This document shows, in pieces, positions 27,097 through 36,181 of a DNA stretch of 64,000 bases. The DNA is from Flavobacteria bacterium BBFL7. Its GTDB lineage: Bacteria > Bacteroidota > Bacteroidia > Flavobacteriales > Flavobacteriaceae. How positions within the stretch are numbered: the first letter of the stretch is position 1; every line of letters begins with the position of its first letter. The DNA lies in NCBI GenBank assembly GCA_000153385.1, contig CH672374.1, forward strand, positions 942,958 to 1,006,957, in the 5' to 3' direction. The notes under the pieces are model-generated. The model worked only from the letters and a program-made list of their open reading frames with translations, made no database searches and had not been told where the DNA came from. The translations under genes and the position numbers were made by a program.

Positions 27097-28902
27097 TTAA
27101 GAAAGTTCCTTAGCCTTACGCTTACGCTCATTCTCATCTAGATATATCTTACGTATTCTCAAGTAATTAGGAGTTACCTCTACATACTCATCTTTTTGGA
27201 TATATTCTAGTGCCTCTTCAAGAGTAAACTTGATAGGTGGTGCTATTTTAACTTTATCATCATTACCAGCACTACGTACGTTAGAAAGCTTTTTAGTTTT
27301 GGTAAGGTTAATAGCTAGATCATCTGGTCTAGAGTTCTCACCTACTACCTGACCTCCATAAATCTCTTCACCTGGGTGAATAAAGAATTTACCACGATCT
27401 TGTAACTTATCCATTGAATAAGGAATAGATGTACCAGTCTCCATAGATATCATAGATCCATTAATACGACCTGCTATTTCCCCTTTATAAGGTTCAAAAC
27501 CTACAAAACGGTGATTCATTATAGCCTCACCAGCAGTAGCTGTAATTAATTGATTACGTAATCCTATAATACCACGAGAAGGGATTTTAAATTCACAAAC
27601 CATACGCTCACCTTTAGGTGCCATACTAGTCATTTCTCCTTTTCTTAAAGTAACCATTTCAACAGCTTTACCACTTACCGTTTCTGGTAAATCGATTGTA
27701 AGCTCTTCAATAGGCTCACACTTAACACCATCTATTTCTTTAATGATTACCTGTGGTTGACCTATTTGTAATTCATAACCTTCACGACGCATCGTTTCAA
27801 TTAATACAGAAAGGTGTAATACACCACGTCCGAAAACCATAAATTTATCTGCACTACCAGTATCATGTACTTGTAAAGCAAGATTCTTTTCTAGCTCCTT
27901 AGTTAAACGATCATTAATGTGACGAGATGTTACAAACTTTCCGTCCTTTCCAAAGAATGGGGAATCGTTAATAGTAAATAACATACTCATTGTAGGTTCA
28001 TCAATTGCAATAGTTTCCATTGCTTCTGGGTTTTCAAAATCAGCAACACTGTCACCAATTTCAAAACCTTCTAAACCAACGATTGCACAAATATCACCAG
28101 CCATTACTTCTTGAGCTTTGGCTTTACCCATACCATCAAAGACATAAACTTCTTTAACCTTAGTCTTAGTCATAGAACCGTCACGCTTACAAAGCGTCAC
28201 GTTTTGACCTTCTTTAATAGATCCTCTTTTAATACGACCTATCGCAATACGACCTGTATAGTTAGAGAAATCTAATGAAGTAATTAACAATTGAGTCGTT
28301 CCTTCTTCAACCTTTGGAGCAGGAACATGCTCGATAACCATATCTAATAACGGCTCGATATTAGTTGTTTCATTTTGCCAGTCGTCAGACATCCAGTTAT
28401 TCTTTGCACTACCATATACCGTAGGGAAATCTAACTGCCACTCTTCTGCACCTAGTTCAAACATTAAATCAAATACAGATTCATGTACCTCATCTGGTGT
28501 ACAATTCTCTTTATCTACTTTATTGACAACTACACAAGGTTTAAGACCTAGGTCTATTGCTTTCTGCAATACAAAACGAGTTTGAGGCATTGGTCCTTCA
28601 AATGCATCTACTAAAAGTAGAACACCATCTGCCATATTCAATACACGTTCCACCTCTCCACCAAAATCGGCGTGACCAGGTGTGTCGATGATATTAATTT
28701 TAGTTCCTTTATACATAACAGAAACGTTCTTTGCAAGGATAGTAATCCCACGTTCACGTTCAATGTCATTGTTATCAAGGATTAATTCTCCCGTCGTCTC
28801 GTTCTCACGGAAAATTTCACAGTGATGTAAAATCTTGTCTACTAACGTAGTCTTACCGTGGTCTACGTGAGCAATAATCGCAATGTTTCTAATGTCTTTC
28901 AT
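27097..28902 (-). CDS. typA: Ribosome-associated GTPase TypA/BipA
   Basis: 601 residues from the ATG at 28902 (MKDIRNIAIIAHVDHGKTTLVDKIL). The frame extends 9 codons upstream without support. The G domain has G1 AHVDHGKTT, the switch GERERGITILAKN-like segment (NDIERERGITILAKNVS), G3 DTPGHADFGGEVERVL and G4 NKVDKENC. EF-G-like domains II, III and V and the BipA C-terminal domain (IPYSMDKLQDRGKFFIHPGEEIYGGQVVGENSR) follow. It binds the 70S ribosome and assists ribosome assembly and stress adaptation. Monocistronic, with its own -7 element upstream and a terminator behind. Confidence 0.97.
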   Translation of the reverse strand: MKDIRNIAIIAHVDHGKTTLVDKILHHCEIFRENETTGELILDNNDIERERGITILAKNVSVMYKGTKINIIDTPGHADFGGEVERVLNMADGVLLLVDAFEGPMPQTRFVLQKAIDLGLKPCVVVNKVDKENCTPDEVHESVFDLMFELGAEEWQLDFPTVYGSAKNNWMSDDWQNETTNIEPLLDMVIEHVPAPKVEEGTTQLLITSLDFSNYTGRIAIGRIKRGSIKEGQNVTLCKRDGSMTKTKVKEVYVFDGMGKAKAQEVMAGDICAIVGLEGFEIGDSVADFENPEAMETIAIDEPTMSMLFTINDSPFFGKDGKFVTSRHINDRLTKELEKNLALQVHDTGSADKFMVFGRGVLHLSVLIETMRREGYELQIGQPQVIIKEIDGVKCEPIEELTIDLPETVSGKAVEMVTLRKGEMTSMAPKGERMVCEFKIPSRGIIGLRNQLITATAGEAIMNHRFVGFEPYKGEIAGRINGSMISMETGTSIPYSMDKLQDRGKFFIHPGEEIYGGQVVGENSRPDDLAINLTKTKKLSNVRSAGNDDKVKIAPPIKFTLEEALEYIQKDEYVEVTPNYLRIRKIYLDENERKRKAKELS

Positions 28903-28926
28903 AAAAATAACGCTTGTTAGCGGCTG

Positions 28927-28934
28927 CAAAAATA
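28927..28934 (-). promoter_or_regulatory. -7 promoter element of typA
   Basis: TATTTTTG on the minus strand, matching TAnnTTTG, 25 bp before the typA start. No clear -33 TTG at ideal spacing. Confidence 0.5.
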
Positions 28935-29028
28935 GGCTTATTTATTGGTTTTTAGCGGTTTATTGAAATATTTGCACAGCTTCTTTCAAATACTTGATTT
29001 TCAACAGCATTAAATCTAATTGATATTT

Positions 29029-29044
29029 CGCTTTCGCGAAAGCG
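29029..29044. repeat. 16-bp palindrome CGCTTTCGCGAAAGCG, copy 7 (intergenic)
   Basis: Perfect copy between the divergent typA and FKBP genes, about 125 bp upstream of typA. Confidence 0.97.
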
Positions 29045-29170
29045 AATCATTAAACGATAACCGTTTATTAATTCATCCATTCGATAAATATATTTTACTC
29101 CTAACCGTTAAGTCTTTCTTAATCATAAGGAATAAAGTTGCGTTTCATTTTATTAGGCATTTGTAAATCA

Positions 29171-29178
29171 TACCTTTG
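29171..29178 (+). promoter_or_regulatory. -7 promoter element of the FKBP gene
   Basis: TACCTTTG, matching TAnnTTTG, 27 bp before the ATG at 29205. No well-spaced -33 TTG. Confidence 0.45.
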
Positions 29179-29204
29179 CCGCTGATACAAAAATATCAAT
29201 TTTT

Positions 29205-29636
29205 ATGAGTCAAGTTAAAGCAAATGACACTGTAAAGGTGCATTACACAGGTAAATTGAAAGCAACAGGACAGGTCTTTGATACATCTGCAGACAGAGAG
29301 CCATTAGAAGCTCAATTAGGTCAAGGAATGTTAATCCCTGGATTTGAAAATGGCCTTATAGACATGAAGGTTAATGAAAAGAAAACTATTGAAATACCTA
29401 AGGAAGAAGCTTATGGTGAGGTAATGGATGAACTTTTCCATAAAGTAGATAGAGCACAATTACCGCAAGAAGTACAACCAGAAGTAGGAATGGGATTAAT
29501 ATCTCAAAATCCTGACGGATCTGAACGTCAATTGCGTGTTGCAGAGGTTCAAGAAGATCACATCGTTGTTGATGCTAACCATCCACTGGCTGGGCAAGAC
29601 CTTGTTTTTGAACTAGAATTAGTAGGAATCAACTAA
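29205..29636 (+). CDS. FKBP-type peptidyl-prolyl isomerase, SlyD-like
   Basis: 143 residues. The FKBP core is VKVHYTGKLKATGQVFDTSADREPLEAQLGQGMLIPGFENGLIDMKVNEKKTIEIPKEEAYG. The insert-in-flap domain typical of SlyD follows (about 70-125). There is no His-rich metal-binding tail as in E. coli SlyD, and no signal peptide, so it is a cytoplasmic folding helper. It is a single gene with a terminator directly behind. Confidence 0.93.
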   Translation: MSQVKANDTVKVHYTGKLKATGQVFDTSADREPLEAQLGQGMLIPGFENGLIDMKVNEKKTIEIPKEEAYGEVMDELFHKVDRAQLPQEVQPEVGMGLISQNPDGSERQLRVAEVQEDHIVVDANHPLAGQDLVFELELVGIN

Positions 29637-29655
29637 AGTTATTTAATTGATTAAT

Positions 29656-29692
29656 AAAAAGCCTGTTGATTTCAATCAACAGGCTTTTTTTG
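29656..29692. terminator. Bidirectional intrinsic terminator
   Basis: AAAAAGCCTGTTGATT / AATCAACAGGCTTTTT hairpin with T-run. It lies between the FKBP gene (plus) and the PNGase gene (minus) and can serve both. Confidence 0.9.
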
Positions 29693-29716
29693 TTATTATT
29701 TCATTTAAAGAAAAAC

Positions 29717-31081
29717 TTAATCGATCACTACTGCTCTTGATATAGGAGTATCGCTTTTCACAACAACAAATGTAGATATCGGGTAAAAAGAATTATCCGT
29801 AGTCGTATTAGTCCAGTTTTCAAAACCATATTCAAAGGTAAAAGTCGTCCCTGCCATACTGGTTGTAAATGAGTCAATTCTAGTAGGCACTTCCATTCCC
29901 GGACACCAACCTGCTCGATCTGGTGTCCAATTTCCAGGCGCTTGATTGCTAACTGGGTTCGAAGCACATCCTAAAGGTCCTAGATTATGTTGAAACATAT
30001 TTGCGCCGTTGATACTCACATTATGTGTTCTGTAACACCATTCAGCACAAGTACGACCGTCTGGATCGCCAGATGCTGCTTGTCCCCATCCAGATATTAT
30101 AGTACGCAAATGTGTACTTTGGGCATTTGAAGGAATGTTGATTGAGCGTGTCAAATCAAAGGTATGTGCGACACCATATGGCACACCTGCTTGTGAACCA
30201 TTATCATAATTGAGCACCCTAGTAATACCATAATATTGATAATCCGGTATTCCTTCGAGATAATCAAAGTCTACACTAACCTCATATCCTTTTGCATTCC
30301 AGCACTCAGTTCTTATTCTCAATTCAACATTACCGGTTAACATTGATTTAAAATCAGTGACATCAAATTCAAATCCTCTAGGTAACTGACTATTATCATT
30401 CCAGTAAGGTGTTATAAATCTAGCCATTTCATAACGTTCTCCCGATATAGGATCTGTTACCTTTACATTTGCATAAACATCCCACTCATCACATCCACCC
30501 GATGGACAAGTAAGTTTTACATACATTTTAACTGCCTCTATATTACTTAGGTCATTATGGAGATTAAAATTTTGCACAGATGTTTGACTAAAACCTCCTC
30601 CGAATGCAACTCGTGTTCTATTAAAAGTTTGATAATTGTGTATGATTGGTGTACCTGTACCACTAAGAGCTATTACTACGTCGTCTGCTATATCAATATT
30701 TTGTATTAAAATAGTTCCTTGAATAGTATTTACTTCATCTGGAATAAATCTGACAAAAATTAAGCTTGATGTAGTTAAAACTGGCAAGCTGAGTTGAGTA
30801 CTAAAAGTGGAACCATCGATTGATAATTCATAGGAGTTCGTTGCTGTGATATTAATATCGCCACTCAAATTTGAATAATTCAAAGTAAAAGATTTTAATT
30901 GTGAGTTATCTCCTACTTGAGTGTTTTCAAATAAAATTTGGCTCACAGAAGCTGATAAAGTTGCCGTGTCTTCAGAACCATTCGAACTTGTATCATCATT
31001 TTCTTCAGAACTACATTGAATAAAAACTAAAGCAAATAAAAAAACAGTGATATTTATAATGACTTTTAAAGTGTTATTCAT
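29717..31081 (-). CDS. PNGase F-type peptide N-glycanase, predicted lipoprotein
   Basis: 454 residues. A lipoprotein signal (ITVFLFALVFIQC, Cys23) is followed by an Ig/choice-of-anchor-like domain (about 40-150), then a full PNGase F domain (about 155-454). The catalytic residues have exactly the spacing of Elizabethkingia PNGase F (Asp60/Glu118/Glu206): Asp201 in GGCDEWDVYA, Glu259 in RTECWNAKG and Glu347 in RTCAEWCYRTH. GNWTPDRAGWCPGMEVPTRID is also conserved. The enzyme removes N-linked glycans from asparagine, leaving aspartate. A lipid anchor plus extra N-terminal domain suggests a cell-attached enzyme rather than a freely secreted one. Substrates are probably algal or animal glycoproteins (inference). 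Confidence 0.93.
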   Translation of the reverse strand: MNNTLKVIINITVFLFALVFIQCSSEENDDTSSNGSEDTATLSASVSQILFENTQVGDNSQLKSFTLNYSNLSGDINITATNSYELSIDGSTFSTQLSLPVLTTSSLIFVRFIPDEVNTIQGTILIQNIDIADDVVIALSGTGTPIIHNYQTFNRTRVAFGGGFSQTSVQNFNLHNDLSNIEAVKMYVKLTCPSGGCDEWDVYANVKVTDPISGERYEMARFITPYWNDNSQLPRGFEFDVTDFKSMLTGNVELRIRTECWNAKGYEVSVDFDYLEGIPDYQYYGITRVLNYDNGSQAGVPYGVAHTFDLTRSINIPSNAQSTHLRTIISGWGQAASGDPDGRTCAEWCYRTHNVSINGANMFQHNLGPLGCASNPVSNQAPGNWTPDRAGWCPGMEVPTRIDSFTTSMAGTTFTFEYGFENWTNTTTDNSFYPISTFVVVKSDTPISRAVVID

Positions 31082-31214
31082 CTCGTAAAGTTTATGTTTC
31101 GTGCAATTTAAAACAAAATTCTAAGAGTACTCAAGGTTAGTTTTATACTTTTTTAAATATGAACAAATCTAATTTAATAAGGTAGAATATTGAGAACAAA
31201 AGCTTTATAATAAC

Positions 31215-31245
31215 TTGAACTTAAAGCGCCTAAATGGTATCTTTG
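31215..31245 (+). promoter_or_regulatory. Bacteroidetes-type promoter of ffh
   Basis: TTG (31215-31217), 20-bp spacer, TATCTTTG (31238-31245), matching the -33 TTG / -7 TAnnTTTG consensus. The ffh ATG is 26 bp downstream. Confidence 0.65.
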
Positions 31246-31271
31246 CAATCTTCAAAAAATGAGTCAAGAAT

Positions 31272-32600
31272 ATGTTTGATAATTTAACTGACAAACTCGA
31301 TAAAGCCATGCACGTCCTTAAAGGACATGGAAGCATTACCGAAGTAAACGTTGCAGATACTCTTAAGGAAATACGTCGCGCCCTAGTGGATGCAGATGTA
31401 AATTATAAAATTGCCAAAGAATTTACCTCACGTGCAAAAGAAAAAGCACTAGGTCAAGGTGTACTTACAACTCTTAAACCAGGTCAACTTCTTACTAAAA
31501 TTGTAAAAGATGAACTTACTGAGTTAATGGGTGGTGATGTTACTGGACTTAACTTAACTGGTAATCCTACGGTTATTTTAATGTCTGGTTTACAAGGTTC
31601 TGGTAAAACTACCTTTTCTGGTAAACTTGCTAATTTCTTAAAAACTAAAAAGAGTAAAAGACCTCTTTTAGTGGCTTGTGATATTTATCGTCCTGCGGCA
31701 ATCGATCAATTACACGTTGTTGGAGAAAGTGTAGGTGTTGAAGTATTCTCTAATCGAGATGAGAAAGATCCTGTAAAGATTTCTGAGGCTGCCATTGCTC
31801 ATGCCAAACAAAATGGCTTTAATGTCGTAATCATTGATACAGCAGGTCGTCTTGCTGTTGACGAAGAAATGATGACTGAGATTGCAAACGTGCATGCTGC
31901 AGTGAAACCACAAGAAACTCTTTTTGTTGTGGACTCCATGACAGGTCAGGATGCTGTTAATACTGCCAAAGCTTTTAATGAACGATTAAACTTTGATGGT
32001 GTAATACTTACTAAACTAGATGGAGACACACGCGGTGGTGCTGCTTTATCTATTAAATCTGTGGTTGACAAGCCTATTAAATTCATAGGTACTGGTGAGA
32101 AGATGGAAGCGATTGATGTTTTCTATCCATCACGTATGGCAGATCGTATTCTAGGGATGGGTGATGTAGTCTCTCTGGTAGAACGTGCCCAAGAACAGTT
32201 TGACGAAGAGCAAGCTCGTAAACTGAGTAAAAAAATTGCCAAGAATCAATTTGGTTTTGATGATTTCTTATCTCAAATACAGCAAATTAAGAAAATGGGT
32301 AATATGAAGGACCTTATGGGAATGATTCCTGGTGCCGGAAAAATGCTAAAAGATGTTGATATAGATGATGATGCTTTTAAAGGTATAGAAGCTATAATTC
32401 ATTCCATGACTGTAGAAGAAAGAACACGTCCACAAGTAATCAACGGCTCTCGTAAAAAAAGAATCGCAAAAGGAAGTGGTACTACAGTTACTGAAGTTAA
32501 TCAACTGCTCAAGCAATTTGATCAGATGAGCAAAATGATGAAAATGATGCAAGGTGGAAAAGGTAAAGCCATGATGAATGCTCTTGGTAAAATGAGATAA
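31272..32600 (+). CDS. ffh: Signal recognition particle GTPase Ffh
   Basis: 442 residues. N domain is about 1-90. The G domain has GLQGSGKTTFSGKLA (about 107-121), DIYRPAAIDQL, IDTAGRLAVDEEMM, TKLDGDTRGGAALSI and the closing GTGEKMEAIDVFYP. The methionine-rich M domain ends in QMSKMMKMMQGGKGKAMMNALGKMR, which binds signal sequences and the 4.5S/SRP RNA. It targets membrane and secretory proteins to FtsY and SecYEG. Monocistronic with its own promoter and terminator. Confidence 0.98.
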   Translation: MFDNLTDKLDKAMHVLKGHGSITEVNVADTLKEIRRALVDADVNYKIAKEFTSRAKEKALGQGVLTTLKPGQLLTKIVKDELTELMGGDVTGLNLTGNPTVILMSGLQGSGKTTFSGKLANFLKTKKSKRPLLVACDIYRPAAIDQLHVVGESVGVEVFSNRDEKDPVKISEAAIAHAKQNGFNVVIIDTAGRLAVDEEMMTEIANVHAAVKPQETLFVVDSMTGQDAVNTAKAFNERLNFDGVILTKLDGDTRGGAALSIKSVVDKPIKFIGTGEKMEAIDVFYPSRMADRILGMGDVVSLVERAQEQFDEEQARKLSKKIAKNQFGFDDFLSQIQQIKKMGNMKDLMGMIPGAGKMLKDVDIDDDAFKGIEAIIHSMTVEERTRPQVINGSRKKRIAKGSGTTVTEVNQLLKQFDQMSKMMKMMQGGKGKAMMNALGKMR

Positions 32601-32625
32601 CCATTTTTATATTTTAGATATTTGA

Positions 32626-32657
32626 AAGTCCTAAGTTTACACTTAGGACTTTTTTTT
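32626..32657 (+). terminator. Intrinsic terminator of ffh
   Basis: AAGTCCTAAGT / ACTTAGGACTT hairpin with loop TTAC and eight T residues. Confidence 0.9.
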
Positions 32658-32781
32658 GTTCCACATTTACTTGTACGCAATCCTTTTCGTTAACAAATAG
32701 ATAATAAGTGTACGCATTAAAATTTTATATTTTGATACTTATAACTCAATTTTACAACATCATTAACCAGCACACATAACT

Positions 32782-33669
32782 ATGATCATCCTAGACGGAA
32801 AAAAAACCAGTAATGATATCAAGAACGAGATTACTGAAATCGTTCAAGAAATGAAAAATAATGGTGAGAAAGTACCTCATCTAGCAGCAGTAATCGTTGG
32901 AAATGATGGCGCTAGTCTGACTTATGTAGGTTCTAAAGTGCGTGCATGTGAACGTGTAGGTTTTGAAAGCACCATGGTACGTATGCCTAACACTACAAGC
33001 GAAACAGAACTCTTAAGAGAAATTGACAAGCTCAATAACAATTCAGATATTGATGGTTTTATAGTTCAGTTACCATTACCTAAACAAATTGATACGCAAA
33101 AAGTATTGATGGCAGTGGATCCAGATAAGGATGTAGACGGCTTCCACCCTACTAACTTCGGTAGAATGGCATTAGATATGAGTACTTTTATCCCTGCTAC
33201 TCCTTTCGGAATTTTAGAATTATTAGACCGTTATAATGTAGACACTCAAGGTAAACATACTGTTGTTATAGGAAGATCACATATTGTAGGTAGACCTATG
33301 AGTATTCTAATGGGAAGAAAAGGCTTTCCAGGTAATTCTACCGTTACATTAACTCATAGTCACACAAAAAACATTACACAAATTACCTCTCAAGCAGATA
33401 TTATTATAACTGCCCTAGGAGTACCGGGATTTTTAAAGGCTGAAATGGTAAAAGATGATGCCGTAATAATTGATGTAGGTATTACTCGAGTACCTGATGA
33501 AACTCGAGAGCGTGGTTATTATATTACTGGTGATGTAGACTATGAAAATGTTGCCAAAAAAGCTAGCCACATAACACCTGTTCCTGGTGGTGTAGGTCCT
33601 ATGACCATTGCGATGCTTTTAAAAAATACATTGCTAGCAAGAGAACGACACAGAGCTGCCAACAGATAA
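32782..33669 (+). CDS. folD: Bifunctional methylenetetrahydrofolate dehydrogenase/cyclohydrolase FolD
   Basis: 295 residues, usual length. Substrate-side motifs are VGNDGASLTYVGSKVRACERVGF (with catalytic Tyr/Lys), IDGFIVQLPLPKQID and PDKDVDGFHPTNFGRM. The Rossmann part has VVIGRSHIVGRPMSILMGRK and ITALGVPGFLKAEMVK, ending TPVPGGVGPMTIAMLLKNTLLA. It converts 5,10-methylene-THF to 10-formyl-THF for purine and fMet synthesis. Confidence 0.97.
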   Translation: MIILDGKKTSNDIKNEITEIVQEMKNNGEKVPHLAAVIVGNDGASLTYVGSKVRACERVGFESTMVRMPNTTSETELLREIDKLNNNSDIDGFIVQLPLPKQIDTQKVLMAVDPDKDVDGFHPTNFGRMALDMSTFIPATPFGILELLDRYNVDTQGKHTVVIGRSHIVGRPMSILMGRKGFPGNSTVTLTHSHTKNITQITSQADIIITALGVPGFLKAEMVKDDAVIIDVGITRVPDETRERGYYITGDVDYENVAKKASHITPVPGGVGPMTIAMLLKNTLLARERHRAANR

Positions 33670-33673
33670 TAGT

Positions 33674-33713
33674 TTAAAAAAACCTGCTTTAATTTAAAGC
33701 AGGTTTTTTTAAA
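33674..33713. terminator. Bidirectional intrinsic terminator
   Basis: AAAAAAACCTGCTTT / AAAGCAGGTTTTTTT hairpin between convergent folD and the metalloprotease gene. Confidence 0.9.
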
Positions 33714-33726
33714 CTATTAATCGTAT

Positions 33727-34506
33727 TTACTTGCCTCCATTTGCTTGCAAGTCTGCAATGCATTGAGTATCTAACTGGGCAACACCAGAACCCATTATAT
33801 TCATCATATCTAATGGATTAAATGTTTCTAATTGAGCACTCATTAAACAGCCATCTACATCACAATGCGCACTATTTGAATTATCTTCATGATTAGTCTG
33901 TAACGCTGTCCCTATATTCACTAATCCCATGATGTGAGCAAACTCATGTTCATACACCGCAGTTTCTACATTTACTCTACTAGGTTCATTTAAACCACCG
34001 CTTAATTCTTCGATAGTCTTTTGAAACATGACTAATGAAGTGTTTCGATAAGCAGTACCTAATATTACACTATTGCCCGAATCATTTTCATTAGACTGTT
34101 CTGCAAAAAGGACAAAAATGGTAAGTGTATCGCCTGCACTAAACTGGGTTCTTACATCATCTTCTAATTGACGTACCTCGGCAATAGAATAAGTTCCTAA
34201 TCCTTGTGCTGGAATATCTCTTTCAATTATAGATATACCGCCTGGTTTATGAAGTCTATTATTTAAAAATGCTATTAGATTATTGAGAGATGCCTGTTCT
34301 GGTTTATAACCATCTACATATACTGCTTCAATAATAATTTTTGTAAATTGAGAATCACTCAATAAATCATTTGCACTAGCACCAGTATTGAGTGTATAAG
34401 AAAACGGATCACCACTACTTCCGTTTTCTTGATCTTTATCTGAACTACATGCATTTAAACCGATGAGTAGGATTAAAAGGCATAATAATTGAATTATCTT
34501 ATACAT
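33727..34506 (-). CDS. Lipoprotein with zinc-metalloprotease motif
   Basis: 259 residues. Lipoprotein signal LLCLLILLIGLNAC with the lipidated Cys near residue 20. Zinc motif HEFAHIMGL (HExxHxxG) in TAVYEHEFAHIMGLVNIGTALQTNHED. Between them lies an alpha/beta stretch (IIIEAVYVDGYKPEQASLNNLIAFLNNRL). This is the style of Bacteroidetes membrane-linked metalloproteases; the third zinc ligand may be His in TNHED. It is predicted to act at the outer or inner membrane surface. Substrate unknown. Divergent from the DUF2059 gene. Confidence 0.8.
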   Translation of the reverse strand: MYKIIQLLCLLILLIGLNACSSDKDQENGSSGDPFSYTLNTGASANDLLSDSQFTKIIIEAVYVDGYKPEQASLNNLIAFLNNRLHKPGGISIIERDIPAQGLGTYSIAEVRQLEDDVRTQFSAGDTLTIFVLFAEQSNENDSGNSVILGTAYRNTSLVMFQKTIEELSGGLNEPSRVNVETAVYEHEFAHIMGLVNIGTALQTNHEDNSNSAHCDVDGCLMSAQLETFNPLDMMNIMGSGVAQLDTQCIADLQANGGK

Positions 34507-34539
34507 ATCTTATATTTTCACCCAAAATAAAATTAAATA

Positions 34540-35103
34540 ATGAAACATTCTATTAAACTGTTCCTAACACTTCTTGTTTTTTCCGCTTTCGCGAAAGCGC
34601 AATCTGGAGAATCTTATCAATCTTTAATGATGAAATATTTTGAAGTGAGTGGTATAGATACTGAATATAACGCAGCATATGAAGGTATGATGCAAATGTT
34701 TAAAGATGCATATCAAACACAAGATGTTCCTGAGTCTGTCTGGCAAAAATATGACTCTAATAAATCAGCGTCTGTTGCAAAATTAAAAGGTATACTGGCA
34801 AGTGAATACCGCAGTATATTTGATGATAAGCAAGATTTAATTAACTTAATAAACTTTTATACATCAAATGCTGGAAAGCAGTTAAAATCTAATCCTAATG
34901 CGATGAGTGAAGATGATAAAAAAGCCTATGAAGCATTTAGAATATCCAATACAGGCACTAAACTTTTCGGCCGTATGGACCGTATTAATAAAGCTAAGGA
35001 AAATGCAAGTATTTACTGGTCACGCGAACTATTCTGTCAAGTAACTGGTGAAATGAAAGAGTTAGGATATACCAGCTCAATGCCAATGGGTAGTTGTAAC
35101 TAA
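34540..35103 (+). CDS. DUF2059-type exported protein
   Basis: 187 residues with signal peptide MKHSIKLFLTLLVFSAFAKAQ; the palindrome copy 8 encodes AFAKA at the predicted cleavage site. The mature part is all-helical with the DUF2059 signature EYRSIFDDKQDLINLINFYTSNAGKQLKSNP. Function of the family is unknown. The stop overlaps the next gene (TAATG), so translation is coupled to the YkgJ protein. Confidence 0.85.
   Translation: MKHSIKLFLTLLVFSAFAKAQSGESYQSLMMKYFEVSGIDTEYNAAYEGMMQMFKDAYQTQDVPESVWQKYDSNKSASVAKLKGILASEYRSIFDDKQDLINLINFYTSNAGKQLKSNPNAMSEDDKKAYEAFRISNTGTKLFGRMDRINKAKENASIYWSRELFCQVTGEMKELGYTSSMPMGSCN
34584..34599. repeat. 16-bp palindrome CGCTTTCGCGAAAGCG, copy 8 (inside a coding sequence)
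   Basis: Perfect copy, read AFAKA, at the end of the DUF2059 signal peptide. Confidence 0.97.
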
Positions 35104-35600
35104 TGGAGGATTTTTTAAAGTCGCTTCCTCAAATCGCTGCACAGAAAAAAAAGGAAAACCAAGCATATTTTAAAAAGCTTAAAAAAAAAGCTCCTAAAAA
35201 TTTAGACAGTCGCATGCAAGAATTGCATGATGAAACTTTTGAAGAAATAGATTGTCTAAGCTGTGCAAATTGCTGTAAGACTACAGGTCCTTTATTCACA
35301 AATAAAGATATTGATAGGATAGCAAAGCATTTCAGAATGAAGCCCAGTGATTTTATCGATCAATTTCTACGTGTTGATGAGGATAAAGATTATGTACTGC
35401 AGCAAGTACCATGTCATTTCCTAGGTGCAGATAATTACTGCTCGATATATGATGTACGTCCTAAAGCATGTCGTGAATATCCGCATACAGATAGACGTAA
35501 AATCTATCAAATCGGTAATCTAACCGTAAAGAATACTACAATTTGTCCTGCGACTTATAAAATTGTAGAAAAAATGAAAGCCTCAATTCCTATGAATTAA
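35103..35600 (+). CDS. YkgJ-family cysteine-cluster protein
   Basis: 165 residues. The cysteine cluster CLSCANCCKTTGPLF (about 55-70), QVPCHFLGADNYCSIYDVRPKACREYP (about 97-123) and a late TICP are the signature of the YkgJ/zinc-or-iron chelating family. Cytoplasmic. The role is unknown; such proteins probably bind a metal or Fe-S centre. The gene's 3' end lies inside its own terminator. Confidence 0.9.
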   Translation: MEDFLKSLPQIAAQKKKENQAYFKKLKKKAPKNLDSRMQELHDETFEEIDCLSCANCCKTTGPLFTNKDIDRIAKHFRMKPSDFIDQFLRVDEDKDYVLQQVPCHFLGADNYCSIYDVRPKACREYPHTDRRKIYQIGNLTVKNTTICPATYKIVEKMKASIPMN

Positions 35601-35609
35601 GGCTTTTTT
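35577..35609 (+). terminator. Intrinsic terminator overlapping the ykgJ stop
   Basis: AAAGCCTCAATTC / GAATTAAGGCTTT stem (one mismatch) followed by T-run; the TAA stop is in the descending arm. Confidence 0.7.
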
Positions 35610-35691
35610 GAGTTGGCACAAATTAACAAGCAAATGCTAATCATCGTTAAAATAGACTAAGAATTAATACTCCTTATTTATATTTGAATTA

Positions 35692-36171
35692 ATGAAAAAT
35701 TATTTACCCTTAATTTTGTTACTCATTGTAGCATCATGTAGTAAACCTGAGCCTCAAAAAGCTGATGTGATAGGTATAGAAGATATCGCATATTTAACAG
35801 GTGATTATCCTGAGAAGATACAAGTTATCAATTTTTGGGCTACCTGGTGCAAGCCTTGTGTAGATGAGTTACCAGCTTTTGAAAAGTTGAAATCAACTTA
35901 TGGTGATAAGATTGAAGTAATATTGATTTCTTTAGATGATGTTGAAAATCTAGAATCTAAAGTAAATCCTTTTCTAGAGAAGCATAACATTCAATCACAA
36001 GTAAAATTGTTAGATTATCCATATGCTGCGGAATATATCCCTATGGTAGATCCGCACTGGGATGGGGCTATTCCTGTAACATTAATAAAATATAAGAAAG
36101 AACATAAATTTTTTAATCAAAGTTTTGAATTCAAAGAATTAGACTTTGAAGTTTCTACTCTTTTAGAATAA
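35692..36171 (+). CDS. TlpA-like thioredoxin-fold lipoprotein
   Basis: 159 residues. Lipoprotein signal MKNYLPLILLLIVASC (Cys16). Thioredoxin fold with active site WATWCKPCVDELPAF (CxxC at about 57-60) and cis-Pro region IPVTLIKYKK. Lipid-anchored TlpA-type proteins reduce disulfides outside the cytoplasm, for example in cytochrome c maturation. It is 10 bp upstream of a second thioredoxin-fold gene, so the two form an operon. Confidence 0.9.
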   Translation: MKNYLPLILLLIVASCSKPEPQKADVIGIEDIAYLTGDYPEKIQVINFWATWCKPCVDELPAFEKLKSTYGDKIEVILISLDDVENLESKVNPFLEKHNIQSQVKLLDYPYAAEYIPMVDPHWDGAIPVTLIKYKKEHKFFNQSFEFKELDFEVSTLLE

Positions 36172-36181
36172 CTATATAATT

